From contig NZ_BMTP01000001.1 of NCBI RefSeq assembly GCF_014649735.1, positions 583,324 to 647,323 on the forward strand: a DNA stretch of 64,000 bases. Direction: 5' to 3'. Positions 37,807-47,557 of this stretch are shown here, one piece after another (the first letter of the stretch is position 1; the number at the start of each line of letters is the position of its first letter). The stretch is from Streptomyces lavendofoliae (GTDB lineage: Bacteria; Actinomycetota; Actinomycetes; Streptomycetales; Streptomycetaceae). Both the position numbers and the translations under genes were made by a program. The notes beneath the pieces were generated by a model. That model was given only the letters and a program-made list of their open reading frames with translations. It made no database searches and had not been told where the DNA came from.

Positions 37807-39198
37807 TCACACGCCCTGGCTGACCGAACTCATGTTGAAGTCGGGCACCCGCACCGGCGGCATCGCGGCCCGGGTGAACCAGTCGCTCCACTCGCGCGGC
37901 AGCGTCCGCTCCGTCCGGCCGGCCTCGGTGGCCCGGGACAGCAGGTCCACCGGCGACTCGTTGAACCGGAAGTTGTTCACCTCGCCGACGACCTCGCCGT
38001 TCTCGACCAGGTACACACCGTCCCGGGTCAGCCCGGTCAGCAGCAGCGTCGCCGGGTCGACCTCGCGGATGTACCACAGGCAGGTCAGCAGCAGCCCGCG
38101 CTCCGTGGCGGCGACCATCTCCTCCAGCGTCCGCTCGCCACCGCCGTCCAGGACCAGATTGCCGATCCCCGGCGTGACGGGCAGCCGGGTCAGCCCGGCA
38201 CTGTGCCGCGTGGTCACCAGGTGCTCCAGCCGGCCGTCCCGCACCCACTCGGTCGGCGCCAGCGGCAGCCCGTTGTCGAAGACCGACGAGTCGTCGCCCG
38301 AGGCGTGCGCGATCACGAAGGGCGCCGACTCCAGCCCCGGCTCGTTCGGGTCGCTGCGCAGGGTCAGCGGCAGCGGCGTGAGCGTCTCACCGATCCGGGT
38401 GCCGCCCCCCGGCTTGGAGAAGACGGTGCGGCCCTCGGCGGCGTCGCGGGCGGCCGACGACCACATCTGGTAGATCAGCAGGTCCGCCACGGCGGTGGGC
38501 GGCAGCAGCGTCTCGTACCGCCCCGCGGGCAGCTCGACGCGACGCTCGGCCCAGCCCAGGCGCTGCGCCAGCTCCGCGTCCAGCGCCGTCGGGTCGACGT
38601 CCTTGAAGTCCCGCGTCGAGTGCCCCGTCCACGCCGAGCGCGTCCGGTCCGGCGACTTGGCGTTCAGCTCCAGCGTCCCCGACGGCTGGTCGTGGCGCAG
38701 CCGCAGCCCGGTCGACGTGCCCAGGTACGTCGAGGTCAGCTCGTGGTTCGCGAACCCGTACAGCTCCCGGCCGCCCGCGCGGGCCCGGGAGAACGCCTCG
38801 CCCAGCGCGGGCGCGAAGTCCGCGAACACCGCCGAGGACGTCTCGGCGGGCGCGTCCGTGAAGCCGGGCGACGCCTCGCCCCCGGTCACCAGCGGCTGGG
38901 CGTCCTCCGCCGGGCCGGCGGCGCGCGCGGCGGCCTCGGCCGCCCGTACCAGCGGCTCCAGCTCCGCGGCGGTGACCGCCGACCGGGACACCACGCCGGA
39001 CGCGGTGCCCTCCGCCCCGTCGACGGTGGCGACGACCGTGAGGGTCCGGCCGCGGGTGACCCCGTTGGTGGTCAGGGCGTTGCCCGCCCAGCGGAGGTTG
39101 GCGGACGAGTGCTCGTCCGCGATGACGACGCACCCGTCGGCGCGGGACAGCTCCAGCGCCCGCTCGACGATCTCGTACGGCTTGGCTGCGGGGCTCAT
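37807..39198 (-). CDS. TldE/PmbA family protein (partner of TldD metallopeptidase)
   Basis: 463 residues. It lacks the metal-binding HExxxH motif and shows typical TldE features such as ALSTN-like N-terminus (NALTTNGVTRGRTLTV), TRHSAGLTRLPVTPG and REVDPATLLLTGLTRDGVYL near the end. In E. coli TldD and TldE form a heterodimer that cuts small peptides such as microcin precursors. Start ATG overlaps the TldD stop by 4 bases, so co-translation is expected. Confidence 0.93.
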   Translation of the reverse strand: MSPAAKPYEIVERALELSRADGCVVIADEHSSANLRWAGNALTTNGVTRGRTLTVVATVDGAEGTASGVVSRSAVTAAELEPLVRAAEAAARAAGPAEDAQPLVTGGEASPGFTDAPAETSSAVFADFAPALGEAFSRARAGGRELYGFANHELTSTYLGTSTGLRLRHDQPSGTLELNAKSPDRTRSAWTGHSTRDFKDVDPTALDAELAQRLGWAERRVELPAGRYETLLPPTAVADLLIYQMWSSAARDAAEGRTVFSKPGGGTRIGETLTPLPLTLRSDPNEPGLESAPFVIAHASGDDSSVFDNGLPLAPTEWVRDGRLEHLVTTRHSAGLTRLPVTPGIGNLVLDGGGERTLEEMVAATERGLLLTCLWYIREVDPATLLLTGLTRDGVYLVENGEVVGEVNNFRFNESPVDLLSRATEAGRTERTLPREWSDWFTRAAMPPVRVPDFNMSSVSQGV

Positions 39199-40718
39199 CG
39201 GCCACCCTCCTGCGCGGTGTTAAGGATGTTCACGCCCCGGAACAGGGCCGAGGGGCAGCCGTGCGAGACCGCCGCGACCTGGCCCGGCTGGGCCTTGCCG
39301 CAGTTGAAGGCGCCGCCCAGCACATAGGTCTGCGGGCCGCCGACCTTCTCCATGGAGCCCCAGAAGTCCGTCGTCGTCGCCTGGTACGCGACGTCGCGGA
39401 GCTGACCGGCCAGCCGCCCGTTCTCGATGCGGAAGAACCGCTGCCCGGTGAACTGGAAGTTGTACCGCTGCATGTCGATCGACCAGGACCGGTCGCCGAC
39501 CACGTAGATGCCGCGCTCCACGCCGCCGATCAGGTCCTCGGTGGACAGCCCGCCCGGGTCCGGCCGGAGCGACACGTTCGCCATGCGCTGCACCGGCACG
39601 TGCCCCGGCGAGTCCGCGTACGCGCAGCCGTTGGACCGGCCCAGGCCCGTCAGCCTCGCGATCCGCCGGTCCAGCTGGTAGCCGACCAGGGTGCCGTCCT
39701 TCACCAAATCCCAGCTCTGCGCCTCGACGCCCTCGTCGTCGTACCCGATCGTGGCCAGCCCGTGCTCGGCGGTCCGGTCGCCGGTCACGTTCATGATCGG
39801 TGAGCCGTACGCCAGCTTCCCCAGCTGGTCGAAGGTGGCGAACGACGTCCCCGCGTACGCCGCCTCGTAACCGAGCGCCCGGTCCAGTTCCGTGGCGTGC
39901 CCGATCGACTCGTGGATCGTCAGCCACAGGTTCGACGGGTCGACGACCAGGTCGTACCGGCCCGCCTCCACGCTCGGCGCCCGCATCTTCTCGGCCAGCA
40001 GCTCCGGGATCCGCTCCAGCTCGGAGTCCCAGTCCCAGCCGGTGCCCGTCAGGTACTCCCAGCCCCGCCCGACCGGCGGCGCGATCGTCCGCATCGAGTC
40101 GAACTCGCCGGTGGTCCCGTCCACCGCGACCGCCGTGAGCTGCGGGTGCAGCCGTACGCGCTGCTGGGTGGTGACGGTCCCCGCGGTGTCCGCGTAGAAC
40201 TTGTTCTCGTGCACGGTCAGCAGCGAGGCGTCCACGTGCGCCACGCCGTCGGCGCGCAGCAGCCGCGCGCTCCAGTCCGCCAGCAGCCCGCTCTTCTCGG
40301 CGTCCGGCACCGCGAACGGGTCGATCTCGTACGAGGACACCCACGTCCGGTCCGCGTGCACCGGCTCGTCGGCCAGCTCCACGCGCTCGTCCGACCCCGC
40401 CGCCGCGATCACCTGCGCCGACAGCTTCGCCATGGCCACGGCCTGCGACGCCACCTTGGCGGCCGCGTCCATGGTCAGGTCGACGCCGGAGGCGAACCCC
40501 CAGGCCCCGCCGTGCACCACCCGTACCGCGTACCCGAGGTCGGTGGTGTCCGAGGACCCGGCGGGCTTGGCGTCCCGCAGCCGCCACGAGGCGCTGCGCA
40601 CACGCTCGAAGCGGAAGTCCGCGTGGTCGGCGCCGAGGGCCCTGGCCCGCGCGAGCGCCGCGTCGGCGAGCGCCCGCAGCGGCAGTGCCGTGAAGGCTTC
40701 GTCGATGGAATGAGGCAC
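39195..40718 (-). CDS. TldD family metallopeptidase
   Basis: 507 residues. The zinc site HESIGH at about residue 269-274 (IHESIGHATELDRAL) is intact, and AYADSPGHVPVQRM and the later YVLGGAFNCGKAQPGQ are TldD marks. With the downstream TldE gene it forms the peptidase pair. GTG 40718 has AGGAG upstream; in-frame extension to 40757 is not supported. Its role in Streptomyces, perhaps in peptide maturation, is inference. Confidence 0.94.
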   Translation of the reverse strand: MPHSIDEAFTALPLRALADAALARARALGADHADFRFERVRSASWRLRDAKPAGSSDTTDLGYAVRVVHGGAWGFASGVDLTMDAAAKVASQAVAMAKLSAQVIAAAGSDERVELADEPVHADRTWVSSYEIDPFAVPDAEKSGLLADWSARLLRADGVAHVDASLLTVHENKFYADTAGTVTTQQRVRLHPQLTAVAVDGTTGEFDSMRTIAPPVGRGWEYLTGTGWDWDSELERIPELLAEKMRAPSVEAGRYDLVVDPSNLWLTIHESIGHATELDRALGYEAAYAGTSFATFDQLGKLAYGSPIMNVTGDRTAEHGLATIGYDDEGVEAQSWDLVKDGTLVGYQLDRRIARLTGLGRSNGCAYADSPGHVPVQRMANVSLRPDPGGLSTEDLIGGVERGIYVVGDRSWSIDMQRYNFQFTGQRFFRIENGRLAGQLRDVAYQATTTDFWGSMEKVGGPQTYVLGGAFNCGKAQPGQVAAVSHGCPSALFRGVNILNTAQEGGR

Positions 40719-40814
40719 GAATGTCTCCTGTCGTATGAGACCGGTCGTCCCGATCATGTCGCGCCGGGCCGCCCCGTGCCCAGTGCTTTCGGCGGGCCCT
40801 TTCTGTAGGGACCC

Positions 40815-40840
40815 GACAGTGACACCCGTACGCCACTGTC
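40815..40840. promoter_or_regulatory. Inverted repeat between tldD and fabG
   Basis: GACAGTG and CACTGTC form a perfect 7-base inverted repeat with a 12-base spacer, in the divergent intergenic region. A TAGGTT box at 40875-40880 could be the -10 of fabG, placing the repeat upstream of that promoter. It may be a regulator site for the fatty acid operon. Confidence 0.4.
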
Positions 40841-40877
40841 AGGGGTCGATTCTCCGTAGCGGGGGCCGGACCGATAG

Positions 40878-41633
<756 letters not shown>

Positions 41634-41637
41634 TCAC

Positions 41638-42405
41638 ATGAGCGGAATCCTCGACGGCAAGCGCATCCTCATCACGGGGGTGCTGATGGAGTCCTCCATC
41701 GCCTTCCACGCCGCCAAGGTGGCCCAGGAGCAGGGCGCCGAAATCATCCTGACCGCCTTCCCGCGGCCCACCCTGACCGAGCGCATCGCCAGGAAGCTCC
41801 CCGAGCCGGCCAAGGTCATCGAGCTCGACGTCACCAACGACGAGCACCTGGCCCGCCTCGAGGGCCTGGTCCGCGAGGAGCTGGGCGGCCTGGACGGCGT
41901 CGTCCACTCCATCGGCTTCGCCCCGCAGGACGCGCTCGGCGGCAACTTCCTCAACACGCCGTTCGAGTCGGTGGCGACCGCGATGCACGTCTCGGCGTTC
42001 TCGCTGAAGTCCCTGACGATGGCCTGCCTGCCGCTGATGCAGAACGGCGGCTCGGTCGTCGGCCTGACCTTCGACGCGCAGTTCGCGTGGCCGCAGTACG
42101 ACTGGATGGGCCCGGCCAAGGCGGCGCTGGAGGCCACCAGCCGCTACCTGGCGCGCGACCTCGGCAAGCGGAACGTGCGCTGCAACCTGATCTCCGCGGG
42201 CCCGCTCGGCTCGATGGCCGCCAAGTCCATCCCCGGCTTCACCGACCTGGCGAAGGTGTGGGACGAGCGCTCCCCGCTCGAGTGGGACATGGCGGACCCG
42301 GAGCCGGCCGGCCGCGGCATCGTCGCGCTGCTGTCGGACTTCTTCCCGAAGACCACCGGCGAGATCGTCCACGTCGACGGCGGCGTGCACATCATGGGCG
42401 CCTGA
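41638..42405 (+). CDS. fabI: Enoyl-ACP reductase (InhA/FabI type)
   Basis: 255 residues. GKRILITGVLMESSIAF replaces the classical GxGxxG, as in FabI/InhA; SIGFAP, and the active-site YDWMGPAK (Tyr, six residues, Lys) are present, and the end VHVDGGVHIMGA is typical. It performs the last step in each fatty acid elongation cycle with NADH. ATG lies 4 bases after the fabG stop with no ribosome site, so it is probably translationally coupled. fabG-fabI resembles the mycobacterial mabA-inhA pair. Confidence 0.96.
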   Translation: MSGILDGKRILITGVLMESSIAFHAAKVAQEQGAEIILTAFPRPTLTERIARKLPEPAKVIELDVTNDEHLARLEGLVREELGGLDGVVHSIGFAPQDALGGNFLNTPFESVATAMHVSAFSLKSLTMACLPLMQNGGSVVGLTFDAQFAWPQYDWMGPAKAALEATSRYLARDLGKRNVRCNLISAGPLGSMAAKSIPGFTDLAKVWDERSPLEWDMADPEPAGRGIVALLSDFFPKTTGEIVHVDGGVHIMGA

Positions 42406-42418
42406 GCCCACCCGCGCC

Positions 42419-42461
42419 CGAAGGCCGCGCACCGCTCCGGGGGAGTGGTGCGCGGCCTTCG
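42419..42461 (+). terminator. Terminator of the fabG-fabI operon
   Basis: CGAAGGCCGCGCACC and its exact complement GGTGCGCGGCCTTCG form a 15-base stem with a 13-base loop, 14 bases after the fabI stop. Confidence 0.9.
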
Positions 42462-42584
42462 TCGTCCGCACCCGTGCACGCTGAGCAGCGCTCCCGAGTC
42501 GAAGAGTCACCGGAACCACGGCAGACTGGTACGGAACGGAAAGGCACGTCCGTGGCTCGGGGAGTTCGGGGTGGAGGTGTGGCT

Positions 42585-43067
42585 GTGCGTACGAGGCACC
42601 AGGCGGGACACCGGACGGAACGCCGAGGGGAACCCCGACAGGAGCCCCGAGGAGAGCGCCGAGGGGAACGCGAGGAGGCACAGGGGGCGGCACGCGGGGC
42701 GGGTTCGCGGGCCCCGGGCGACGGGCGTCGCCCCCGCCGCCGCCGGACGGTGGCCCTGTCCGCCGGCGCGGTCCTGCTGTCGGGGCTCGCGCTCGGCGCC
42801 CACACCCACGCCGCGGAGAAGGAGGCGTACGTCGCCTCGTGCCGTACCTCCGTCGAGGGCTCCCGCGTCACCGCGTACTGCCACAATCCCAACCCCGGCA
42901 CCGACCGCGTGCGGCTGCACGTCGAGTGCGCCCGGTGGTGGGACATCGACTCCGACAGCGCGCCCGTCGAAGTGGGTCCCACGGCCTACGCGGAGCTGAC
43001 CCAGCGATGCTGGAAGGAGGTCGGCGAGGCCTGGATCAGTCACCAGCCGGTGCCCGATCGCCGCTGA
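42585..43067 (+). CDS. Hypothetical secreted or membrane-anchored protein
   Basis: 160 residues from GTG 42585, which has GGAGG at 7-base spacing. A long Arg/Glu/Gly-rich basic head (1-55) leads to one hydrophobic segment (TVALSAGAVLLSGLALGA), then an outer domain with three Cys (CRTSVEGSRVTAYCHNP and CARWWDID, and a fourth near the end, QRCW) that likely pair. It ends in ISHQPVPDRR. No family recognised. Its 3' end overlaps the GntR gene by 32 bases, tail to tail. Confidence 0.7.
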   Translation: MRTRHQAGHRTERRGEPRQEPRGERRGEREEAQGAARGAGSRAPGDGRRPRRRRTVALSAGAVLLSGLALGAHTHAAEKEAYVASCRTSVEGSRVTAYCHNPNPGTDRVRLHVECARWWDIDSDSAPVEVGPTAYAELTQRCWKEVGEAWISHQPVPDRR

Positions 43068-43725
43068 GGCAGGCGAACGGGTACCCGGCGGCCTCCGAGG
43101 CGGCCGCCTCGGCGTCACCGGCCCTGATGGCCTCCACCAGCCGCGCGTGGTCCATGTGGTTCTCCGGCCGCAGGTCCTGGCCCACGTCGTCGCGCAGCCA
43201 GTCCCGCATGAGGTGCCCCAGGTCGGCGTAGAGCTCCGACATCACCTCGTTGTGCGAGGCGGCGACCACGGCGAGGTGGAACGTCGCGTCGGCCGCCACG
43301 AACCGCTCCGCGTCACCCGCCTCCCACGCCTCCTCGCGCCGCGCGAGAAGGGCGTCCAGCTGTCTCATGTCCCGCTCCGTGCGCCGCGCGGCGGCCAGGC
43401 GCGCGGCCGACGACTCCAGCGTGGAGCGCAGCTCGGCGATGTGCCGGGGGTCGGCCGCCGCGAACCGCCGGTGCATCACCCCGGCCAGCTCACTGGTCGC
43501 GACCACATAGGTGCCCGAGCCCTGCCGGATGTCCAGCAGGCCGTTGTGCGCGAGCGCCCGGACGGCCTCCCGGACGGTGTTGCGGGCCACGCCCAGCTGC
43601 TCGACCAGCTCCGGTTCGGTGGGGATCCGGGAGCCGACCGGCCACTCGCCCGAGGTGATCTGGTTCCGTAGCTCGGCGATCACCTGGTCGGACAGCGCGG
43701 ACCGGCGGGGAGAGCTGAGCGCCAT
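43036..43725 (-). CDS. GntR family (FadR/FCD type) transcriptional regulator
   Basis: 229 residues. Winged HTH in 10-75: SDQVIAELRNQITSGEWPVG, EPELVEQLGVARNTVREAVRAL and LDIRQGSGTYV. The C-terminal FCD domain has metal or ligand contact residues in FVAADATFHLAVVAASHN and a late His (ENHMDHARLVEAI). ATG 43725 follows GGAG at good spacing; in-frame start 43776 is not needed. It is divergent from the MFS gene, which it probably controls. Ligand unknown. Confidence 0.93.
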   Translation of the reverse strand: MALSSPRRSALSDQVIAELRNQITSGEWPVGSRIPTEPELVEQLGVARNTVREAVRALAHNGLLDIRQGSGTYVVATSELAGVMHRRFAAADPRHIAELRSTLESSAARLAAARRTERDMRQLDALLARREEAWEAGDAERFVAADATFHLAVVAASHNEVMSELYADLGHLMRDWLRDDVGQDLRPENHMDHARLVEAIRAGDAEAAASEAAGYPFACLSGDRAPAGD

Positions 43726-43767
43726 GGTGCTCCTTGGCTCCTGGAGGAGATCCTCGTCAGAGGATTG

Positions 43768-43796
43768 GACAGTCAATCATCCCATGATTCTATGAT
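43768..43796 (+). promoter_or_regulatory. Promoter of the MFS gene, probably leaderless
   Basis: TATGAT (43791-43796) is a good -10 box, with GACAGT 17 bases upstream as a weak -35. The MFS ATG follows after 7 bases, so the mRNA may begin at the start codon. The region carries ATCAT/ATGAT motifs that could also bind the divergent GntR protein. Confidence 0.5.
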
Positions 43797-43803
43797 GGGA
43801 GCC

Positions 43804-45102
43804 ATGTCCGACGAGCCCCAGACCCGCGTCCCGACGCCCACCAGGAGCCGCCCCCCGGCGCCCACCCCCGCCGCGGCCGCTCCCGAGCGGGCGGGCACGG
43901 CCTGGCTCGCCCGGCTCCTGATCGTCGGGCTCGTGCTGGCCGCGCTGAACCTCCGCCCCGCCATCACCAGCCTCGGCGCGCTCCTGGAGGAGGTGCGGAC
44001 GGGGCTGCACATGAGCGGCGGTGTCGCCGGTGTCCTCACCTCCGTGCCGCCGCTGTGCTTCGCCGTCTTCGGCATCACCGCCCCGCGGCTCGCCCGCCGC
44101 TTCGGGCCCGGTGCCGTCGTGTTCGCCGGCATGGTGGCCATCACGGCCGGACTGGTCGTGCGCCCCCTCGCCGGCGGCACGGTCGCCTTCCTGGCCGCCA
44201 GCGCCCTGGCCCTGATGGGCATCGCCGTCAGCAACGTCCTGATGCCGGTGATCGTCAAGCGGTACTTCCCCGACCGCGTCGGCACCATGACCGGCCTGTA
44301 CTCCATGGCCCTCGCCCTGGGCACCTCCCTGGCGGCCGCCGCGACCGTCCCCGTGACGGACGCGCTCGGCGGCAGCTGGCGCGCCGGCCTGGCCGTGTGG
44401 GCCGTGCTCGGCGCCCTCGCCGTGGTGGCCTGGCTCCCGCTCGTCCGCCGCCGCGGCGCGGGTACGGAGGCGGGCGCGGGCGCCGGGGCCGCCGGCGGAG
44501 GGACCGCGGAGGCCGCCCCCGCGCCGCGGATCACCCGCAGCCGTACGGCCTGGGCGCTCGGCTGCTTCTTCGGGCTCCAGGCCACCGGCGCCTACATCAC
44601 CATGGGCTGGATGCCGCAGATCTTCCGCGACGCCGGGGTGTCCGCCGGCACCGCCGGGGTCCTGCTCGCCGTGACCATGGTGATGGGCGTGCCGCTCGCC
44701 TTCGTTATCCCCCGGCTCGCCACCCGCATGAAGAACCAGGGCCCCATCGTGGTCGTCCTCGGCCTGTGCGGCCTGAGCGGGTACGCCGGTCTCCACTTCG
44801 CCCCGGCGGCCGGGGCCTGGGCCTGGGCGCTCCTGCTCGGCGTCTCCAACTGCGCCTTCCCGCTCGCCCTCACCATGATCGGCATGCGCTCGCGGACCGG
44901 CGGCGGCGTCGTCCGGCTCTCCGCCTTCGCCCAGAGCGTCGGCTACCTCATCTCCATCCCCGGGCCGACCCTGGTCGGCGCCCTCTACGAACACAGCGGC
45001 GGCTGGGGGACCCCCCTCGCGCTGATGATGGGGCTGATGGTGCCCCAGATGATCGTGGGGATCATCGCCGGACGGGACCGGACGATCGAGGACGAAACCT
45101 GA
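43804..45102 (+). CDS. MFS transporter of the CynX/NimT group
   Basis: 432 residues and about 12 membrane helices. After a Pro/Thr-rich head (1-30) come LRPAITSLGALLEEVRTGLH and the MFS loop ITAPRLARRFG, then a central cytoplasmic loop with Gly/Ala (GTEAGAGAGAAGGGTAEAAP). CynX/NimT members export or import small polar compounds such as cyanate or nitroimidazole; no substrate can be assigned. ATG 43804 is preferred over ATG 43792 and 43795, which overlap the -10 box. A 39-codon gene follows closely. Confidence 0.9.
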   Translation: MSDEPQTRVPTPTRSRPPAPTPAAAAPERAGTAWLARLLIVGLVLAALNLRPAITSLGALLEEVRTGLHMSGGVAGVLTSVPPLCFAVFGITAPRLARRFGPGAVVFAGMVAITAGLVVRPLAGGTVAFLAASALALMGIAVSNVLMPVIVKRYFPDRVGTMTGLYSMALALGTSLAAAATVPVTDALGGSWRAGLAVWAVLGALAVVAWLPLVRRRGAGTEAGAGAGAAGGGTAEAAPAPRITRSRTAWALGCFFGLQATGAYITMGWMPQIFRDAGVSAGTAGVLLAVTMVMGVPLAFVIPRLATRMKNQGPIVVVLGLCGLSGYAGLHFAPAAGAWAWALLLGVSNCAFPLALTMIGMRSRTGGGVVRLSAFAQSVGYLISIPGPTLVGALYEHSGGWGTPLALMMGLMVPQMIVGIIAGRDRTIEDET

Positions 45103-45119
45103 GATGCGAGACTGGGCCC

Positions 45120-45239
45120 ATGCAGCCTGTGCTCGACCCGAATCCCCAGAACGGCCAGAAGAAGCTCCTCGTCGTGCTCGGCACGATGCTGGCGATCGGT
45201 GTGGTCATCGGCGTCATCGCCGCCCTCGCCTCGCCGTGA
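45120..45239 (+). CDS. 39-residue membrane protein, putative transporter-associated
   Basis: 39 residues: a polar head MQPVLDPNPQNGQKK and one membrane helix LLVVLGTMLAIGVVIGVIAA. Streptomyces genomes have small proteins of this kind, named SGM_5486 family transporter-associated protein in some annotations, after CynX/NimT-type MFS genes. It starts 17 bases after the MFS stop and is likely co-transcribed. A role as a small regulator of the transporter is inferred. Confidence 0.75.
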   Translation: MQPVLDPNPQNGQKKLLVVLGTMLAIGVVIGVIAALASP

Positions 45240-45273
45240 CCCGGTCGCCCTCCCGGCGCCCGTGACCCCCGGC

Positions 45274-45297
45274 GATGGTGGGGCCTGCCCCACCATC
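45274..45297 (+). terminator. Terminator after the MFS operon
   Basis: GATGGTGGGGC and GCCCCACCATC form an 11-base stem separated by only two bases. It is followed directly by the palindrome CCCCTAGGGG at 45297-45306. Confidence 0.7.
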
Positions 45298-45420
45298 CCC
45301 TAGGGGGCCGGCGTCAGGGTCAAGTGGGTGGACTGCCGGATGGGCCGGGCAGCCCATGATCCGTACCGTGGAAGCCACCCCGAGACCTCGACCCGGCACC
45401 ACGGACCCACGGAGGCGGCC

Positions 45421-45669
45421 ATGTCGGCCCGTACGCACCAGCAGCGGACGCACGCCGCCGCCGACGGCGGAAGCCCCACCGGCGGTCGCGCGGGCGGTCG
45501 AGCCGGAACCGCCGCCATCCGGCTCCCGTGGTGGGCGGTGGCGCTGCCCGTGCTCGCCTTCGTCGTGCTGCTCTCGCTGATAGCCGGGGGTGGTGAGGCG
45601 CACGCGACGGGCGGTGACCCGGCGGTCGGCCGGATCCTCGAACAGATCCGGGACACACTCGCACGCTAG
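45421..45669 (+). CDS. Small single-helix membrane protein
   Basis: 82 residues. A polar Gly/Ala-rich start, one helix LPWWAVALPVLAFVVLLSLIAG (about 35-55), and an exterior tail with AVGRILEQIRDTLAR, an amphipathic helix. ATG 45421 follows GGAGG at 5 bases. No family recognised; a minor secreted or anchored protein. Confidence 0.72.
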   Translation: MSARTHQQRTHAAADGGSPTGGRAGGRAGTAAIRLPWWAVALPVLAFVVLLSLIAGGGEAHATGGDPAVGRILEQIRDTLAR

Positions 45670-45728
45670 GCGGGCGAGGTGGTCAACACCCACCGCCCCG
45701 TGGTGTCTTTCATGCGAAGCTGGTGAGC

Positions 45729-46247
45729 ATGAGCGCCGATACACCCCGCAGGATCGTGCTACTCCGGCATGCGAAGGCCGACTGGCCCGAGGTGTCCGAC
45801 CACGAGCGCCCGCTCGCGGAGCGAGGCCGCAAGGACGCCCCCGTGGCGGGCCGGCGGCTCGCCGAGACCGGAATCACCTTCGACCTGGCCCTCTGCTCGA
45901 CCGCCGCCAGGACCCGCGAGACATGGAAGCTGGCGGTGCACGAGCTGCCGCAGCGCCCCAGGACCGTGTACGAGGAGCGGCTCTACGAAGCCTCACCCGG
46001 GGAGATCATCGCGCTGCTCAACGAGACGCCCGAGGATGTGAACGACCTTCTCGTCATCGGGCACAACCCCGGTATGCACGCCGTCGCCGACGCCCTCGCC
46101 GGCCAGGCGGAGGGCGACACCCTGACGCGGATGAACCGGGGCGGCTTCCCGACCTCCGCCTTCGCCGTCATCGGGTTCAACGGCTCCTGGAAGTCCGTGG
46201 AGCACGGCGTGGGCACCCTGCTCGGCTACTGGGCGCCCCACGAGTAG
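45729..46247 (+). CDS. SixA-like histidine phosphatase family protein
   Basis: 172 residues from ATG 45729; GTG 45723 is two codons longer. Start RRIVLLRHAKADWPEVSDHE carries the RHx motif with the phosphate-accepting His; CSTAARTRETW and a later VIGHNPGMHAVADAL have the second His. The family removes phosphate from phosphohistidine or small phosphates. It is convergent with serB with a terminator between them. Confidence 0.92.
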   Translation: MSADTPRRIVLLRHAKADWPEVSDHERPLAERGRKDAPVAGRRLAETGITFDLALCSTAARTRETWKLAVHELPQRPRTVYEERLYEASPGEIIALLNETPEDVNDLLVIGHNPGMHAVADALAGQAEGDTLTRMNRGGFPTSAFAVIGFNGSWKSVEHGVGTLLGYWAPHE

Positions 46248-46271
46248 GCCCGCTGCCCGTACGCGCATGGG

Positions 46272-46305
46272 GAAGGCCCGGACACCGAGGGGTGCCCGGG
46301 CCTTC
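46272..46305. terminator. Shared terminator of the SixA-like gene and serB
   Basis: A 15-base stem with one mismatch, left arm GAAGGCCCGGACACC, right arm GGTGCCCGGGCCTTC, 4-base loop. Lies between two converging genes. Confidence 0.85.
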
Positions 46306-46351
46306 GCCCGTGGTGCCTGTGCCCGGCGTGCCCCCCCCGCCGGACCGGACG

Positions 46352-47557
46352 CTAGTCCTGGTCGGCGTCCGCCGCCTCGACCTCTTCGCGGGTGACGCCC
46401 AGCAGGTACAGCACCGTGTCCAGGAACGGCACGTTGACGGCGGTGTGCGCCGCCTTGCGCACCACCGGCTTGGCGTTGAAGGCCACGCCCAGACCGGCCG
46501 TGTTCAGCATGTCCAGATCGTTGGCGCCGTCACCGATCGCCACCGTCTGCGCGAGCGGTACGCCGGCCTCGGCGGCGAACCGGCGCAGCAGCCGCGCCTT
46601 CCCGGCCCGGTCGACCACCTCGCCGGTGACCCGGCCGGTGAGCTTGCCGTCCACGATCTCCAGCGTGTTGGCCGACGCGAAGTCGAGCCCCAGCCGCACC
46701 TTCAGATCGTCCGTGACCTGCGTGAAGCCGCCCGAGACCACCCCGACCTGGTAGCCGAGCCGCTTGAGCGTACGGATCAGGGTGCGCGCCCCCGAGGTCA
46801 GCCTGACCTCGGACCGCACCTTGTCCACGACCGACTCGTCCAGCCCGGCGAGCAGCGCCACACGCGCGTGCAGCGACTGCTCGAAGTCCAGCTCGCCCCG
46901 CATCGCCCGCGCCGTCACCTCGGCGACCTGCTCCTCGCAGCCCGCGTGCGCCGCGAAGAGCTCGATCACCTCGTCCTGGATGAGCGTCGAGTCCACGTCC
47001 ATGACGACCAGCCGCTGCGCCCTGCGGTGCAGACCCGCCGACACCACCGCCACGTCCACGCCGATCTCGTGCGCCTGCCGGGCCAGCGCGGTGCGCAGCG
47101 GCGCCGTCTCCGTACCGGACACCGCGAACTCCACGGCCGTCACCGGGTACTTCGCCAGCCGGAAGATACGGTCGATGTTCCCGCCCGTGCCGGTGATCGT
47201 GGCCGCTATGGCGGCGGTGTCCTCGGCCGTCAGCGGGTGACCGAGGACCGTGACGTGCGACCGCCCCGACCCGCGCGGCCGGTTGTCACCCGTACCGGAG
47301 ATGATCTCCGCCTGGAGATTCAGGGACTCGGCCCAGCTGTGCACGGTGGCCCGAAGCTCGCCCTCGCTGCTCACGGTCGGCTTCGTGACGAGCGCGCACA
47401 GAACGATGCGGCCACGGGTCACGACCTGTTCGATGTCGATCACGTCGACGGAGAAGGCGGCCAGGGTGTCGAACAGCCCGGCTGTGATCCCCGGGCGGTC
47501 CTTCCCGAAGATCTTGACGAGAAGGGTGGGAACGTCGGAGGTCTGCGATGCGCTCAT
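46352..47557 (-). CDS. serB: Phosphoserine phosphatase with N-terminal ACT region
   Basis: 401 residues. The first 170 hold two ACT-like modules: LLVKIFGKDRPGITAGLFDTL and the later SHVTVLGHPLTAEDTAAI. The HAD phosphatase part has VMDVDSTLIQDEVIEL (motif DxDST), VSGGFTQV and AIGDGANDLDML. It makes serine from phosphoserine and may be feedback-sensed by amino acids through the ACT region. Length matches actinobacterial SerB2. ATG 47557 follows GGGGGGA. Confidence 0.95.
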   Translation of the reverse strand: MSASQTSDVPTLLVKIFGKDRPGITAGLFDTLAAFSVDVIDIEQVVTRGRIVLCALVTKPTVSSEGELRATVHSWAESLNLQAEIISGTGDNRPRGSGRSHVTVLGHPLTAEDTAAIAATITGTGGNIDRIFRLAKYPVTAVEFAVSGTETAPLRTALARQAHEIGVDVAVVSAGLHRRAQRLVVMDVDSTLIQDEVIELFAAHAGCEEQVAEVTARAMRGELDFEQSLHARVALLAGLDESVVDKVRSEVRLTSGARTLIRTLKRLGYQVGVVSGGFTQVTDDLKVRLGLDFASANTLEIVDGKLTGRVTGEVVDRAGKARLLRRFAAEAGVPLAQTVAIGDGANDLDMLNTAGLGVAFNAKPVVRKAAHTAVNVPFLDTVLYLLGVTREEVEAADADQD

